Below are positions 27,238 through 36,053 of a DNA stretch of 64,000 bases, in pieces; positions within the stretch are counted from its first letter, which is position 1, and each line of letters starts with the position of its first letter. Origin of the DNA: an uncultured Litoreibacter sp. (lineage in GTDB: Bacteria; Pseudomonadota; Alphaproteobacteria; Rhodobacterales; Rhodobacteraceae); contig CANLUY010000001.1 of assembly GCA_947494435.1 (NCBI GenBank), positions 1,168,001 to 1,232,000 on the forward strand. Direction: 5' to 3'. The position numbers and the translations under genes are program-made. Under the pieces are notes generated by a model, which worked only from the letters and a program-made list of their open reading frames with translations, searched no databases and had not been told where the DNA came from.

Positions 27238-27311
27238 CCATGCCTCCAAATTTCTGATTATCCAATTGTTGGTACGCTACCTGTGTGATTGCAGGCGGGC
27301 AACAAGGATAT

Positions 27312-28556
27312 TCAATTCTCGCGGAGAGCGCGACTGAAGTAGCCGCTGACAGGCTTCAGAAGATATTCAATCGGAGATTGGGAGTTGGTCTTGATATAGG
27401 TCTCTACCGACATGCCAGGTTGAAGGGCAAGGTTCTGAAAAGCGTCGGCATTCTCAGGAGCGGGAGAAATTTCAATGCGATAATATCGCTGACTTGGGTT
27501 GGCGTTACCGGAGGCGGCGTAAGAAATGTTGCTGATTTTTGCAGTCAGTTCCGGCGTGTTTTCTGCATCGAGTTGGCCAAAACGCAAATAGACATCTTGG
27601 CCAAGGTAGACGTTATTGATGTGGCGAGGATCAAGCCGAGCGATGATCACATGTGCCTGATCACCGGGTATGATGTAGAGTAGGGATTGCTTGGGTTGGA
27701 TCACGGACCTGCTGTTGCGGACTGATAATGCGTAGACGTATCCAGAAATCGGCGCCCTGATTTCAAGCTTGGACAGCTGATTCATCAATGCGTTTCTTTT
27801 GCGTTCGAGTTTTGCAATGAGACTTTGAAGTTGCCGTGATTTTTCACGGCCGGTTTCCAGCCTTTTCTCGCGACGGTTCAGGAGGGCAAGTTCCGCATTG
27901 AGGAGCTTTGTTTCGAGCGCTGTTTTTTGCTCCGTAAATTCACGCTGAAGGCTTTGGAGCTCAATAGTTGGAAATAGCGCTCCACTATCTTGTGGCCGCA
28001 TTTGAGGTACAAGTGCCGCAAGTTCCTGCTCAATGGTTTTGATTTGGGTTTTTAGCTGACTCTGATATGCCTGCATCTTCCCGACGATCAATGCATTGTC
28101 GGAAAGGCTAGCATCTAGTGTTGATTGGTGCGCGTCAATGAGTGGGATCAGCTCAGGTCGATCATCAAGGGCAGCACGAAGGCGGGGGTCTAAGGTCATC
28201 GCACGGTTGCCCGAATATTCAGCTTGTACACGCGCCGACTGTGCAAGTGCATCAAAGAGCTGCGCGTTTATGTCAGCCAGAGTGGATGAAATCTGATCCG
28301 ATTGAAGGCGCATCAGGCGATCGCCTTTTTGAACGTGTTGCCCTTCGCGAATATCCAGTTCAGCGACTACGCCACCTGTTGCGTGCCGGATAACGTACCG
28401 GTCTTGGGTGTTCTCAACTTGGGATGTTGTCATGATCGCGCCGGCGACATGTGCAAACACACTCCAACTGCCAAACCCTGCGACAAGAATCGTTAATGCG
28501 ACTAATCCGATTACGACGGGAGTGGTCGCGGATAAAGAACGGGGCACCTGCATCAT
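27312..28556 (-). CDS. HlyD-family periplasmic adaptor of a type I secretion system
   Basis: 414 residues: a short cytoplasmic start, one membrane helix (about 14-36, VVIGLVALTILVAGFGSWSV), a barrel-sandwich hybrid half (GGVVAELDIREGQHVQKGDRL), a long alpha-helical hairpin (about 115-275) and the second lipoyl half (ISGYVYALSVRNSRSVIQP). The end carries LQPGMSVETYIKT, typical of PrtE/AprE adaptors. The start overlaps the ABC gene stop by 4 bases. No outer-membrane TolC gene follows. Confidence 0.92.
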   Translation of the reverse strand: MMQVPRSLSATTPVVIGLVALTILVAGFGSWSVFAHVAGAIMTTSQVENTQDRYVIRHATGGVVAELDIREGQHVQKGDRLMRLQSDQISSTLADINAQLFDALAQSARVQAEYSGNRAMTLDPRLRAALDDRPELIPLIDAHQSTLDASLSDNALIVGKMQAYQSQLKTQIKTIEQELAALVPQMRPQDSGALFPTIELQSLQREFTEQKTALETKLLNAELALLNRREKRLETGREKSRQLQSLIAKLERKRNALMNQLSKLEIRAPISGYVYALSVRNSRSVIQPKQSLLYIIPGDQAHVIIARLDPRHINNVYLGQDVYLRFGQLDAENTPELTAKISNISYAASGNANPSQRYYRIEISPAPENADAFQNLALQPGMSVETYIKTNSQSPIEYLLKPVSGYFSRALREN

Positions 28557-30289
28557 GTGATCCCTCCCGGCGTGACCTTCTTCGAGATTCGCGCGTGGTT
28601 TTGAACCGTTGCCCGCAGCACTTCATCGCGGGGGCCGAACGCGCGACGGATGCCGTTTTCGATGACCAAAAGAGTATCGCATTCGCGTATTGCGGATGGC
28701 CTATGCGCCATAATGATCACCGAGTTGCCAGCCGCTTTCATCGCGCGGATCGCCTCATTCATTGCGTTTGAGCCGTCATTGTCCAAGTTTGCATTCGGCT
28801 CATCTAAAACCAAGATAACGGGCTCCCCGAAGAGCGCGCGGGCGAGGCCAATGCGTTGTAGTTCACCACCTGACAGCTTGCTGCCTACTGAGGAGACGGG
28901 CGTGTCGTACCCTTTTGGTTGTCTCAAGATCAGTTCATGAGCTGCAGCTTTTTTCGCCGCATTGATGATATCCTGAGGGGTCGCGGCACCGTCGAAACAA
29001 GCGATGTTTTCGCCAATTGTGCCGCTAAAAAGTGTGATCTTCTGCGGCAAATACCCGATGTGTCGGCCTAGTATATCAGCGTCATATTGATCTAACGCGG
29101 CGCCATCCAACCTGATTTTACCACTTGCCGTCGGCCACACGCCTGTCAGGGCTTTGGCAAGTGTTGTCTTGCCAGCGCCGGATGCGCCGATCACGCCCAT
29201 GGCCTGTCCTGGGTTCAATTCAAATGAGAGCATTCTTAATGTAGCTTGCTGTTCCCCCGGTGGCATCACCGTGATTTGTTCAGCCACCAATTTGGCGGTT
29301 GGACTCGGTAGGGGCGTAACTGGCGGAATATGGCCGACTTCCGACAGCAGTGATGCAAGGCTTTGCCATCCGATTTGCGCGCGTTGAACCAGAGCCCATT
29401 GGCTGATCGCCAGCTCAATCGGAGCCAGCGCGCGTCCGAGCAAGATAGATCCCGCTATCATTGCGCCGGCGGTCATCGCACCCTGCAAAACCAGATAGGC
29501 ACCGAGGCCAAGCATTGCTGATTGCAGAAAGAGCCTAAGCGATTTGGTGATAGAGGTGATTGTCCCGGCGCTGTCGCTTTTGCGCAATGAATAGTGCAAC
29601 CCGCTTAAGCGGACTTGTTGCCACCGCTCGAAACTCGCTTTTCTGAGACCCAAGCTTTGAACGAGGTCCGGGTTTGCGATCAATTCGTCACTCATTCGAG
29701 TGGCTTTTGACGCCTGAGCGTTTGCGGCATTCTGCGGCTCACGCGTGAGGTACTGGTTGAGCAGGGTCAATAAAATCAAGACACTCCCACCGGCAACGGC
29801 CAAGGCGCCGAGCCATGGGTGGAACAAGAAAATTGCGCCCAGAAATAATGGGGTCCAAGGAATATCGAACAAAGCCAGTAACGCGGGGGAAGCGAACAAG
29901 GATTGTACAGATTCCAGATCGCGAAGACCGGTTTTGGTTCCTTGTGTCTCCGGCATAAGTGTCAGTTTTCGTAGCATCGCGTCAAAGACGCGTTGGTCCA
30001 GCCTGTTCTGAAACCGTGCCCCGACCCGCGCCAATACGCGCCCTCGGGCGTAATCCAATGCCGCCATCATTGCATAAAGAAACGCAACGAGGATGGAGAG
30101 CGCGACAAGTGTTTCCTCAGATCTGCTGCCTAGGACGCGATCATAAACCTGCAACATGTAAAGCGGGCCTGTTAGGACAAGCACATTTACAAAGATGCTA
30201 AAGACAAAGGCGATCCAAAAAAGATGGCGGCTTTCCCGCCGCGCGGCACGCAGCTCAGCCTTTCCCATCTGTAATGCATCTTTACTCAC
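28553..30289 (-). CDS. Type I secretion ABC transporter permease/ATPase (PrtD-like)
   Basis: 578 residues. The membrane domain (about 25-300) begins without a C39 peptidase-like domain, as in PrtD/AprD. The nucleotide-binding domain has Walker A GASGAGKTT (about 369-377), signature LSGGELQRIGLARAL (about 469-483) and Walker B VILVLDEPNANLD. With the adaptor it should energise one-step export of substrates with an uncleaved C-terminal signal. No RTX-type substrate is adjacent. The Hint/choice-of-anchor-L protein elsewhere in the window is a speculative client. Confidence 0.93.
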   Translation of the reverse strand: MSKDALQMGKAELRAARRESRHLFWIAFVFSIFVNVLVLTGPLYMLQVYDRVLGSRSEETLVALSILVAFLYAMMAALDYARGRVLARVGARFQNRLDQRVFDAMLRKLTLMPETQGTKTGLRDLESVQSLFASPALLALFDIPWTPLFLGAIFLFHPWLGALAVAGGSVLILLTLLNQYLTREPQNAANAQASKATRMSDELIANPDLVQSLGLRKASFERWQQVRLSGLHYSLRKSDSAGTITSITKSLRLFLQSAMLGLGAYLVLQGAMTAGAMIAGSILLGRALAPIELAISQWALVQRAQIGWQSLASLLSEVGHIPPVTPLPSPTAKLVAEQITVMPPGEQQATLRMLSFELNPGQAMGVIGASGAGKTTLAKALTGVWPTASGKIRLDGAALDQYDADILGRHIGYLPQKITLFSGTIGENIACFDGAATPQDIINAAKKAAAHELILRQPKGYDTPVSSVGSKLSGGELQRIGLARALFGEPVILVLDEPNANLDNDGSNAMNEAIRAMKAAGNSVIIMAHRPSAIRECDTLLVIENGIRRAFGPRDEVLRATVQNHARISKKVTPGGIT

Positions 30290-30491
30290 GTTGAACTGCC
30301 CCCGGTCTTCAAGTAGTTTCCTTGGTAGAAAGCGTTGCTACACACCATAAAACCGGAGTTATCACCGAAAGATTATCAGAGAGTGTCTTGATTCTCCGGC
30401 AATACGGGATCAACAGTCACAAACTACCTAAAATTCAAATTGAACCGCTGCAAAATTGGACCTTACGTTGGCGTACTTCCGTATTTTTAGA
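30290..30491. promoter_or_regulatory. Divergent promoter region between the type I secretion operon and mlaA
   Basis: About 200 bases, locally AT-rich from 30340 to 30490, that must carry both divergent promoters. I see no strong palindrome or recognised operator. There is also no good Shine-Dalgarno directly before the mlaA ATG. Confidence 0.4.
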
Positions 30492-31229
30492 ATGATAAAT
30501 CTCCCTGTTGTGCTTTTGGCGCTGATTGGTCTGTCGATCGCAGCTTGTAGCCCTGCTCCGAAAGCTATCGGGTTCGCTGACCCCTATGAGGCGACGAACC
30601 GCAAAACGCATAAATTCAACCGCAGTTTGGATCGCAACCTCGTGCGTCCAGTGTCTACGGCCTATGGGTCTTCTACCCCCGGCACCTTTCAAAAAGGCGT
30701 TCGGAATTTCTCGTCGAACCTAAGCTTGCCCGGCACTGTTTTGAACGATCTGCTACAATTCCGCATTGAGGATGCAGGGGCAAATACATTCCGTTTTCTT
30801 TTGAATTCGACATTTGGGCTTGCCGGTTTGCTTGATGTCGCGACAGAAGCCGGAATTGCGCGCGACCCGAGTGACTTTGGTGAGACACTTTATGTTTGGG
30901 GTGTCGGCGAAGGGGCATATGTCGAGCTTCCTTTCCTTGGGCCTAGCACATCGCGTGATACCGTTGGCAAAGTCGTCGACGTTGTGGTGAACCCGCTTAA
31001 TTTTGTGCTTGATGGCGATACGCGCGTTGGAGCAAGCGGAACTTCGCTTCTCTCGCGGCTAGGTGACAGATATGAGTTCCGTGATTTGGTAGATTCAGTA
31101 CTTTATGAGAGTGTTGATAGCTATTCACAGGCGCGTTTGCTCTACTTGCAAAACCGTCGTTTCAAATTAGGTGGTTCTCAACAGCCAGACTATTCTGACC
31201 CGTATGAGGACGTCTATGGAACCGAATAA
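30492..31229 (+). CDS. mlaA: MlaA/VacJ-family outer-membrane lipoprotein
   Basis: 245 residues. A lipoprotein signal with lipobox SIAAC (Cys about 19) precedes the MlaA domain: FADPYEATNRKTHKFNRSLD, FSSNLSLPGTVLNDLLQF, NSTFGLAGLLDVATEAGI, FGETLYVWGVGEGAYVELPFLGPSTSRDTVG and RYEFRDLVDSVLYESVDSYS. MlaA removes misplaced phospholipids from the outer leaflet of the outer membrane and hands them to MlaC. The ATG at 30492 opens directly into the signal peptide; an in-frame TTG at 30456 would spoil it. The next gene, mlaC, overlaps its 3' end. Confidence 0.93.
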   Translation: MINLPVVLLALIGLSIAACSPAPKAIGFADPYEATNRKTHKFNRSLDRNLVRPVSTAYGSSTPGTFQKGVRNFSSNLSLPGTVLNDLLQFRIEDAGANTFRFLLNSTFGLAGLLDVATEAGIARDPSDFGETLYVWGVGEGAYVELPFLGPSTSRDTVGKVVDVVVNPLNFVLDGDTRVGASGTSLLSRLGDRYEFRDLVDSVLYESVDSYSQARLLYLQNRRFKLGGSQQPDYSDPYEDVYGTE

Positions 31230-31821
31230 TTCTTTGAACCGTCGCACATTTGTGGCTGGCGTTGCTGCTGCCACAACAGTGAGCGTTACACCGGCTTTCG
31301 CTTTGTCAGGTGGGCAGGCCGAACTGCTTGTCTCTTCTGCGGTGAATGACATCAACAAGATCATTGCGTCTGGTAAATCGCAAAGCGCGATGCTGCGGGA
31401 TTTTGACCGGGTGTTCGGGCGCTATGCGGATGTGAACATCATTGCCCTGACGACACTTGGTGCTGCACGCCGGTCGGCTTCGAAGGCCGAAATCCGCGCC
31501 TATACGGCTGCCTTCCGCGGATATTTCACCAGAAAGTACGGACGTCGTTTCAACGAGTTCGTCGGTGGTGAGATTGCTGTAAAAGGATCACGAAAGTCCA
31601 AGAGCAATATTGAGGTGCTTTCTACTGCGAAACTGCGCGGGCGTTCACCTTTCAACGTGAACTGGCTTGTCTCAGATCGCAGCGGTAGCCCGAAGATCTT
31701 CAATATCATTATTGAGGGCGTGAACACTTTGACCTCTGAGCGTGCTGAGATTGGTGCGATGTTGGACCGCCGCGGTGGCAGTGTGGCGCAGTTGACGGCG
31801 GATCTGAAGAAGGCGGGTTAA
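31216..31821 (+). CDS. mlaC: MlaC-family periplasmic phospholipid carrier
   Basis: 201 residues of the Ttg2D/MlaC family, which shuttles phospholipid between MlaA and the inner-membrane MlaFEDB transporter. The leader NRRTFVAGVAAATTVSVTPAFA contains a twin arginine, so Tat export is possible, unlike classical Sec-exported MlaC. The body shows SAMLRDFDRVFGRYADV and RRFNEFVGGEIAVKGS. GAGGA precedes the ATG at 31216, which overlaps the mlaA stop by 14 bases. The mlaFED genes are not in the window. Confidence 0.88.
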   Translation: MEPNNSLNRRTFVAGVAAATTVSVTPAFALSGGQAELLVSSAVNDINKIIASGKSQSAMLRDFDRVFGRYADVNIIALTTLGAARRSASKAEIRAYTAAFRGYFTRKYGRRFNEFVGGEIAVKGSRKSKSNIEVLSTAKLRGRSPFNVNWLVSDRSGSPKIFNIIIEGVNTLTSERAEIGAMLDRRGGSVAQLTADLKKAG

Positions 31822-31824
31822 GCC

Positions 31825-34002
31825 CTAATTTCCAAATATCTTACCTAGAACATCGAGGATCACATCCTCAGTCGTTTGACGGCGCTGCTGGCGTCTTGGT
31901 TGCTGCTGAGGGACGCGATTGCTGTTTGCTGTCGTCTGACCCTGTGGGGCAATGGGTTCAACCCTCGGCGCGCGGGCAGGGCGGATCATAGGCAAAGGTT
32001 CGGCAGGCAGTCCTTCCGTCACGCGCACCATCGTTTCGCGCCAAATGTCAGCGGGTAATCCGCCGCCTGTCACGCCCGTCAGGGGTGTGTTGTCGTCGTA
32101 GCCCATCCAAACGCCCACAACATATTGCGCCGTGAACCCGATAAACCACGCATCTTTTGCCGCGCTGGTGGTTCCTGTCTTGCCCGCGACTTCGCGGTCG
32201 CCCAGCGTTGCGCGCGTCCCTGTGCCATCGGTGACAACGCGGTGCATCATGTAGATCAGCTGCTCTGCCGCTTGAGGGGTAATCACGCGATCCCCGAGGC
32301 CGCCTTCCTGCCCCATCAATGGGTCTGTGTCGCCTTTCAACTTCAATTCCCGGATTCCGTAAGGCGTTACTGCCGTACCGCCATTCAAGATACCCGCAAA
32401 CGCGCCAGTCATCTCAAGAAGGGTGCTTTCTGATGCGCCAAGAGCCAGTGCAGGGCCGTCTGCTAACGCGTTATCAATGCCGAACCGTGTTGCCACATCG
32501 CGCACGCTGTCACGCCCCACGGCTTCGGAGACTTTTACCGCAACAGTATTTACCGATTTCGCCAAAGCCTCCGTCAGTGTCATAGGTCCGCGAAACTGGC
32601 GACCATAGTTTTCGGGGCACCAATTGCCTGAGCCAGGGGTATTGATGCAGAACTTCTCGTCGACAACGGTTGAATCGTATTGGAAGCCGAGATCCATGGC
32701 TGCGGCATAGACGAATGGTTTGAACACTGACCCCGTCTGCCGCTTGGCAGAGATCGCACGGTTGAACCCCCCCGTCACTTTTTCTTTCCCACCGACCATT
32801 GCACGCACGGCGCCGTCAGCAGACATCACCACGATTGCGGCCTGCGCTTCTGAACCGGCGCTGACCTTGGTTTCGAAGATGTACTCCATCGCATCCTCAG
32901 CTGCCGTCTGTAGCCGGTTATCGAAGGTGGAGGCGATCAGCACGTCTTCCGTTGTATCGCGTGTCAGGAACGACGGTGCGCTGTCCATGATCCAGTCAAC
33001 ATAGTAGCCGCCTGCACGCGCTTTCGCGGCTTTGGAAAGCGTTGCAGGGGCCGCATTGGCGGCTGCTTCGTCGGCGGACGTGATATAGCCCTGTTCGCGC
33101 ATCAGTTTTAGAACAGTTGCTGCACGGTCTTGCGCGCGCTGCAGATTATTCGTGGGAGCATAAGTGGAGGGAGCCTTCAACAACCCAGCCATCATCGCGG
33201 CCTCGGGCACGGACGCATTGGCGGCGCTTTTGCCGAAATAAAGCTGCGATGCAGCCTCGAAGCCGCGTGCACCCCCACCAAGATAGGCGCGGTTCATATA
33301 GATCGACAGGATCTCATCCTTGGAATATTTGGCCTCCATCGCCAATGCGAACAGCGCCTCTTTGCCTTTGCGCGCTAAGGTCGTACGGCGGCAATCGTTT
33401 TCGTACTCTGTTTCGTTTTTCCATTTGTCAGGATCAAACGGGACGCCGAGACAAAGCAGCTTTGCTGTTTGTTGCGTGATGGTTGAGCCGCCATTGCCGC
33501 GCCACGGCTTACGTCCTTCTCGCATGTTGATCCGCATCGCTGATGCAATCCCGCGTGGAGAAATCCCAAGGTGGCGATAGAACCGTTTGTCTTCTGTCGC
33601 GACGACTGCGTTCTTCAACGCAGGGGCCACCGAATTGGCAGAGATTGCACCACCAAACTGATCACCGCGCCACGCAAAGACGACGCCCTCGCGATCCAGC
33701 AATGTGACAGACCCACGCGTACGACCATCGAGCAACGCATCAAGTTCGGGCAGCGTTGTGTAGGTATATGCGACGGCAGACCCCAATAACAGCAGCGCTA
33801 CAGCCGTAACACGCCAGCTAAAGCCCCAGATCAACCGGAACAAAAAACGGAAGGGGGCAAGGATGTAGCCGATGATTCCCATTTTTTTACGAGGTGGAGC
33901 AGCTTTTCGTTTGACAGGCTTGCGCTTCGCCGCCGGTTTTGGCTTCGATTTCGCATAGCGTTTATCCGCCACAAGTGGCTTGCGTCTTCCGGAATTGCTC
34001 AT
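31825..34002 (-). CDS. Penicillin-binding protein 1A family (transglycosylase/transpeptidase)
   Basis: 725-residue class A PBP. The first about 40 residues are Lys/Arg/Pro-rich and cytoplasmic (KSKPKPAAKRKPVKRK), followed by a membrane helix near 65-85. The GT51 domain has TEDKRFYRHLGISPRGI and GNGGSTITQQTAKLL. The transpeptidase has SVFK (active-site Ser, about residue 419), SVN and KTGT (about residue 607). The Gln/Arg-rich end (VPQQQPRRQQRRQTTEDVIL) is low-complexity. It polymerises and cross-links glycan strands at the inner membrane. It converges on mlaC with 3 bases between the stops. Confidence 0.93.
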   Translation of the reverse strand: MSNSGRRKPLVADKRYAKSKPKPAAKRKPVKRKAAPPRKKMGIIGYILAPFRFLFRLIWGFSWRVTAVALLLLGSAVAYTYTTLPELDALLDGRTRGSVTLLDREGVVFAWRGDQFGGAISANSVAPALKNAVVATEDKRFYRHLGISPRGIASAMRINMREGRKPWRGNGGSTITQQTAKLLCLGVPFDPDKWKNETEYENDCRRTTLARKGKEALFALAMEAKYSKDEILSIYMNRAYLGGGARGFEAASQLYFGKSAANASVPEAAMMAGLLKAPSTYAPTNNLQRAQDRAATVLKLMREQGYITSADEAAANAAPATLSKAAKARAGGYYVDWIMDSAPSFLTRDTTEDVLIASTFDNRLQTAAEDAMEYIFETKVSAGSEAQAAIVVMSADGAVRAMVGGKEKVTGGFNRAISAKRQTGSVFKPFVYAAAMDLGFQYDSTVVDEKFCINTPGSGNWCPENYGRQFRGPMTLTEALAKSVNTVAVKVSEAVGRDSVRDVATRFGIDNALADGPALALGASESTLLEMTGAFAGILNGGTAVTPYGIRELKLKGDTDPLMGQEGGLGDRVITPQAAEQLIYMMHRVVTDGTGTRATLGDREVAGKTGTTSAAKDAWFIGFTAQYVVGVWMGYDDNTPLTGVTGGGLPADIWRETMVRVTEGLPAEPLPMIRPARAPRVEPIAPQGQTTANSNRVPQQQPRRQQRRQTTEDVILDVLGKIFGN

Positions 34003-34122
34003 GTCGACCTGCTCTGGTGCGGCTGCTCTTTTCTTTTCACGATATAGGCATGGACGCGGGGGATGTAGGGGAAATGTTTAAAATACCTCGCACAATATTT
34101 GCTTAATAATTAGGCAATGACT

Positions 34123-34141
34123 AATATTTGTGCAAAATATT
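34123..34141. promoter_or_regulatory. Inverted repeat upstream of glnK-amtB
   Basis: AATATTT (34123-34129) and AAATATT (34135-34141) flank GTGCA. The repeat lies about 115 bases before the glnK start in an AT-rich stretch of the 254-base gap, the only such stretch nearby. It could be an operator or part of the promoter. It does not fit the NtrC consensus as I know it. Confidence 0.35.
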
Positions 34142-34256
34142 TGGAACTGCATCTGTTTTAGCCTCCAAATCTTACTGCGACTCGTTGAATGCGGGGGGAT
34201 ACACCCTGTTTCTTCCCCTATCGCCCGCAAGACGGGGCTTGAGAGAGGGAAGACCT

Positions 34257-34595
34257 GTGAAACTAATTATTGCAGCAATCAAACCATTCAAACTGGAGGA
34301 AGTTCGCGAAGCGCTGACCTCCATTGGTGTGCGCGGAATGATGGTGACAGAGATTAAGGGCTTTGGCTCGCAATCCGGTCACACAGAGATTTACCGCGGC
34401 GCTGAATACGCCGTGAATTTCGTGCCGAAGGTGAAGCTGGAAGTCGCTGTGACCGACACGCTTGCTGATCAGGTTGTCGAAACCATCGCGACCACAGCCA
34501 AGACCGACAAGATCGGCGATGGCAAAATCTTCGTGCTGGATGTGGCTCAAGCGGTTCGCGTGCGGACCGGCGAAACAAATGATGACGCGCTGTAA
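34257..34595 (+). CDS. glnK: Nitrogen regulatory protein P-II (GlnK/GlnB)
   Basis: 112-residue PII signal protein sensing 2-oxoglutarate and ATP/ADP. The T-loop holds the uridylylation tyrosine Y51 in IYRGAEYAVNFVPK. The B-loop region KIGDGKIFVLDVAQAVRVRTGE is complete. The GTG at 34257 gives the family-standard MKLIIAAIKPFKLEEV and has GAGAGGGA upstream. Immediate linkage to amtB (27 bases) argues for the GlnK role, blocking the ammonium channel when nitrogen is plentiful. GlnB cannot be excluded by sequence alone. Confidence 0.93.
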   Translation: MKLIIAAIKPFKLEEVREALTSIGVRGMMVTEIKGFGSQSGHTEIYRGAEYAVNFVPKVKLEVAVTDTLADQVVETIATTAKTDKIGDGKIFVLDVAQAVRVRTGETNDDAL

Positions 34596-34622
34596 GCGTA
34601 TTCAGTGAGGGAAAGTCTTACC

Positions 34623-35933
34623 ATGAAACTCAAAACACTCCTCCCCGTTGCGGCAATGGCCGCACTTCTGCCGGGACTGGCGTTGGCACAAGACGCCACG
34701 CCAAGTTTCGACGAAATCGGGCCCTATATTATGACGACCTTGCTGTTCTGTATGGCGGGTTTCCTTGTCTTCTTCATGGCGGCTGGATTTGCCATGCTTG
34801 AAGGCGGTCTAGTGCGTTCCAAGAACGTCACCATGCAAATGACCAAAAACATCGCGCTCTTCTCGATTGCGGCGATCATGTATTGGCTGGTGGGCTTCAA
34901 CACGATGTATCCGGGCGATTTCAACGGCTACTTCGCCATTGGCGGCCAGACGGTTCTGGACGCAGTAGGCGTTTCAGCAGCAGATGCAGCGCTTGACTAT
35001 GCCTCCGTCGGCTCCGACTTCTTCTTCCAGCTTGTGTTCGTTGCAGCAACAGCCTCCATCGTCTCTGGCGCTGTGGCAGAGCGGATCAAACTGTGGCCGT
35101 TCCTGATTTTCGTTATCGTGCTGACGGGCTTCATGTATCCAATCTCAGGTTCCTGGAAATGGGGCGGTGGCTGGTTGGACGCTGCTGGCTTCCAAGACTT
35201 CGCAGGCTCCACAGTTGTGCACTCCGTCGGTGGTTGGGCAGCGCTTGCTGGTGTCATCATCCTTGGACCACGTATCGGCAAATACAAAGACGGTCGCGTG
35301 AACCCAATGCCAGGCTCCAACCTTGCACTGGCCACATTGGGTACATTCATCCTGTGGCTCGGCTGGTTCGGCTTCAATGGCGGCTCGCAGCTTGCGATGG
35401 GCACCGTTGGTGATGTGTCTGACGTCTCCCGCATCTTTGCGAACACCAATATGGCGGCGGCTGCCGGTGCAGTCACGGCTTTGATCTTGTCACAGCTTCT
35501 TTACAAAAAGCCTGACTTGACCATGGTGCTGAACGGCGCTTTGGCGGGCCTCGTGTCTATTACGGCTGAACCCCTTGCACCTACACTGTTCGGCGCTCTG
35601 TGGATCGGTGCTGTTGGTGGTGTCATTGTTGTCTTGACCATCCCACTTCTGGATAAGTTCAAGCTTGACGATGTTGTCGGTGCGATCCCGGTTCACCTCT
35701 TTGCGGGTATCTGGGGTACTATCGCCGTTATCTTCTATAACTCTGACGCAACTCTGGGTGCACAGCTGCAAGGGATCATCGCATACGGTGTCTTCACGTT
35801 CGTCGTGTCTGGTATCGTCTGGTTTATCTTGAAGATGGTTATGGGCATCCGTGTCTCGGAAGAAGATGAGATCAACGGTCTCGATACATCTGAATTGGGC
35901 ATGGAAGCCTATCCAGAATTCTCAAAAGGCTGA
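34623..35933 (+). CDS. amtB: Ammonium transporter
   Basis: 436 residues. A cleavable signal peptide (1-23, MKLKTLLPVAAMAALLPGLA) is followed by about eleven membrane helices. Amt signatures present include AGFAMLEGGLVRSKN, DFAGSTVVHSVGGWAALAG (first pore His), LGTFILWLGWFGFNGGS and VGAIPVHLFAGIWGT (second pore His). It conducts ammonium inward and is gated by GlnK, whose gene is directly upstream. A strong terminator follows. Confidence 0.96.
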   Translation: MKLKTLLPVAAMAALLPGLALAQDATPSFDEIGPYIMTTLLFCMAGFLVFFMAAGFAMLEGGLVRSKNVTMQMTKNIALFSIAAIMYWLVGFNTMYPGDFNGYFAIGGQTVLDAVGVSAADAALDYASVGSDFFFQLVFVAATASIVSGAVAERIKLWPFLIFVIVLTGFMYPISGSWKWGGGWLDAAGFQDFAGSTVVHSVGGWAALAGVIILGPRIGKYKDGRVNPMPGSNLALATLGTFILWLGWFGFNGGSQLAMGTVGDVSDVSRIFANTNMAAAAGAVTALILSQLLYKKPDLTMVLNGALAGLVSITAEPLAPTLFGALWIGAVGGVIVVLTIPLLDKFKLDDVVGAIPVHLFAGIWGTIAVIFYNSDATLGAQLQGIIAYGVFTFVVSGIVWFILKMVMGIRVSEEDEINGLDTSELGMEAYPEFSKG

Positions 35934-35963
35934 CTTCCTCCCGACTATCAGCCTTGAAAGTGA

Positions 35964-35993
35964 AGCCCGGACCAGAAATGGTTCGGGCTTTTT
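35964..35993 (+). terminator. Rho-independent terminator after amtB
   Basis: Ten-base stem AGCCCGGACC / GGTTCGGGCT (35964-35973 with 35980-35989) with one G-U pair, loop AGAAAT, then a T run to 35993. Confidence 0.88.
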
Positions 35994-36020
35994 CCGTCCT
36001 TAGTCACTTGAAAGTGAACA

Positions 36021-36039
36021 AAGTATACTTATGTATACA
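36021..36039. promoter_or_regulatory. Tandem GTATAC palindromes upstream of the yqiJ-like gene
   Basis: Two perfect palindromes lie side by side: AAGTATACTT (36021-36030) and TGTATACA (36032-36039). Their centres are exactly 10 bp apart, one helical turn. They sit between the amtB terminator and the AGGAGGA of the next gene, where a promoter must be. This is the form of a repressor operator pair. Confidence 0.45.
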
Positions 36040-36053
36040 ACATAGGAGGATAG

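Noticed and set aside
34118-34162. 14-codon leader-peptide-like frame before glnK
   Set aside because: Weak ribosome binding site, no repeated regulatory codons and no terminator/antiterminator pair.
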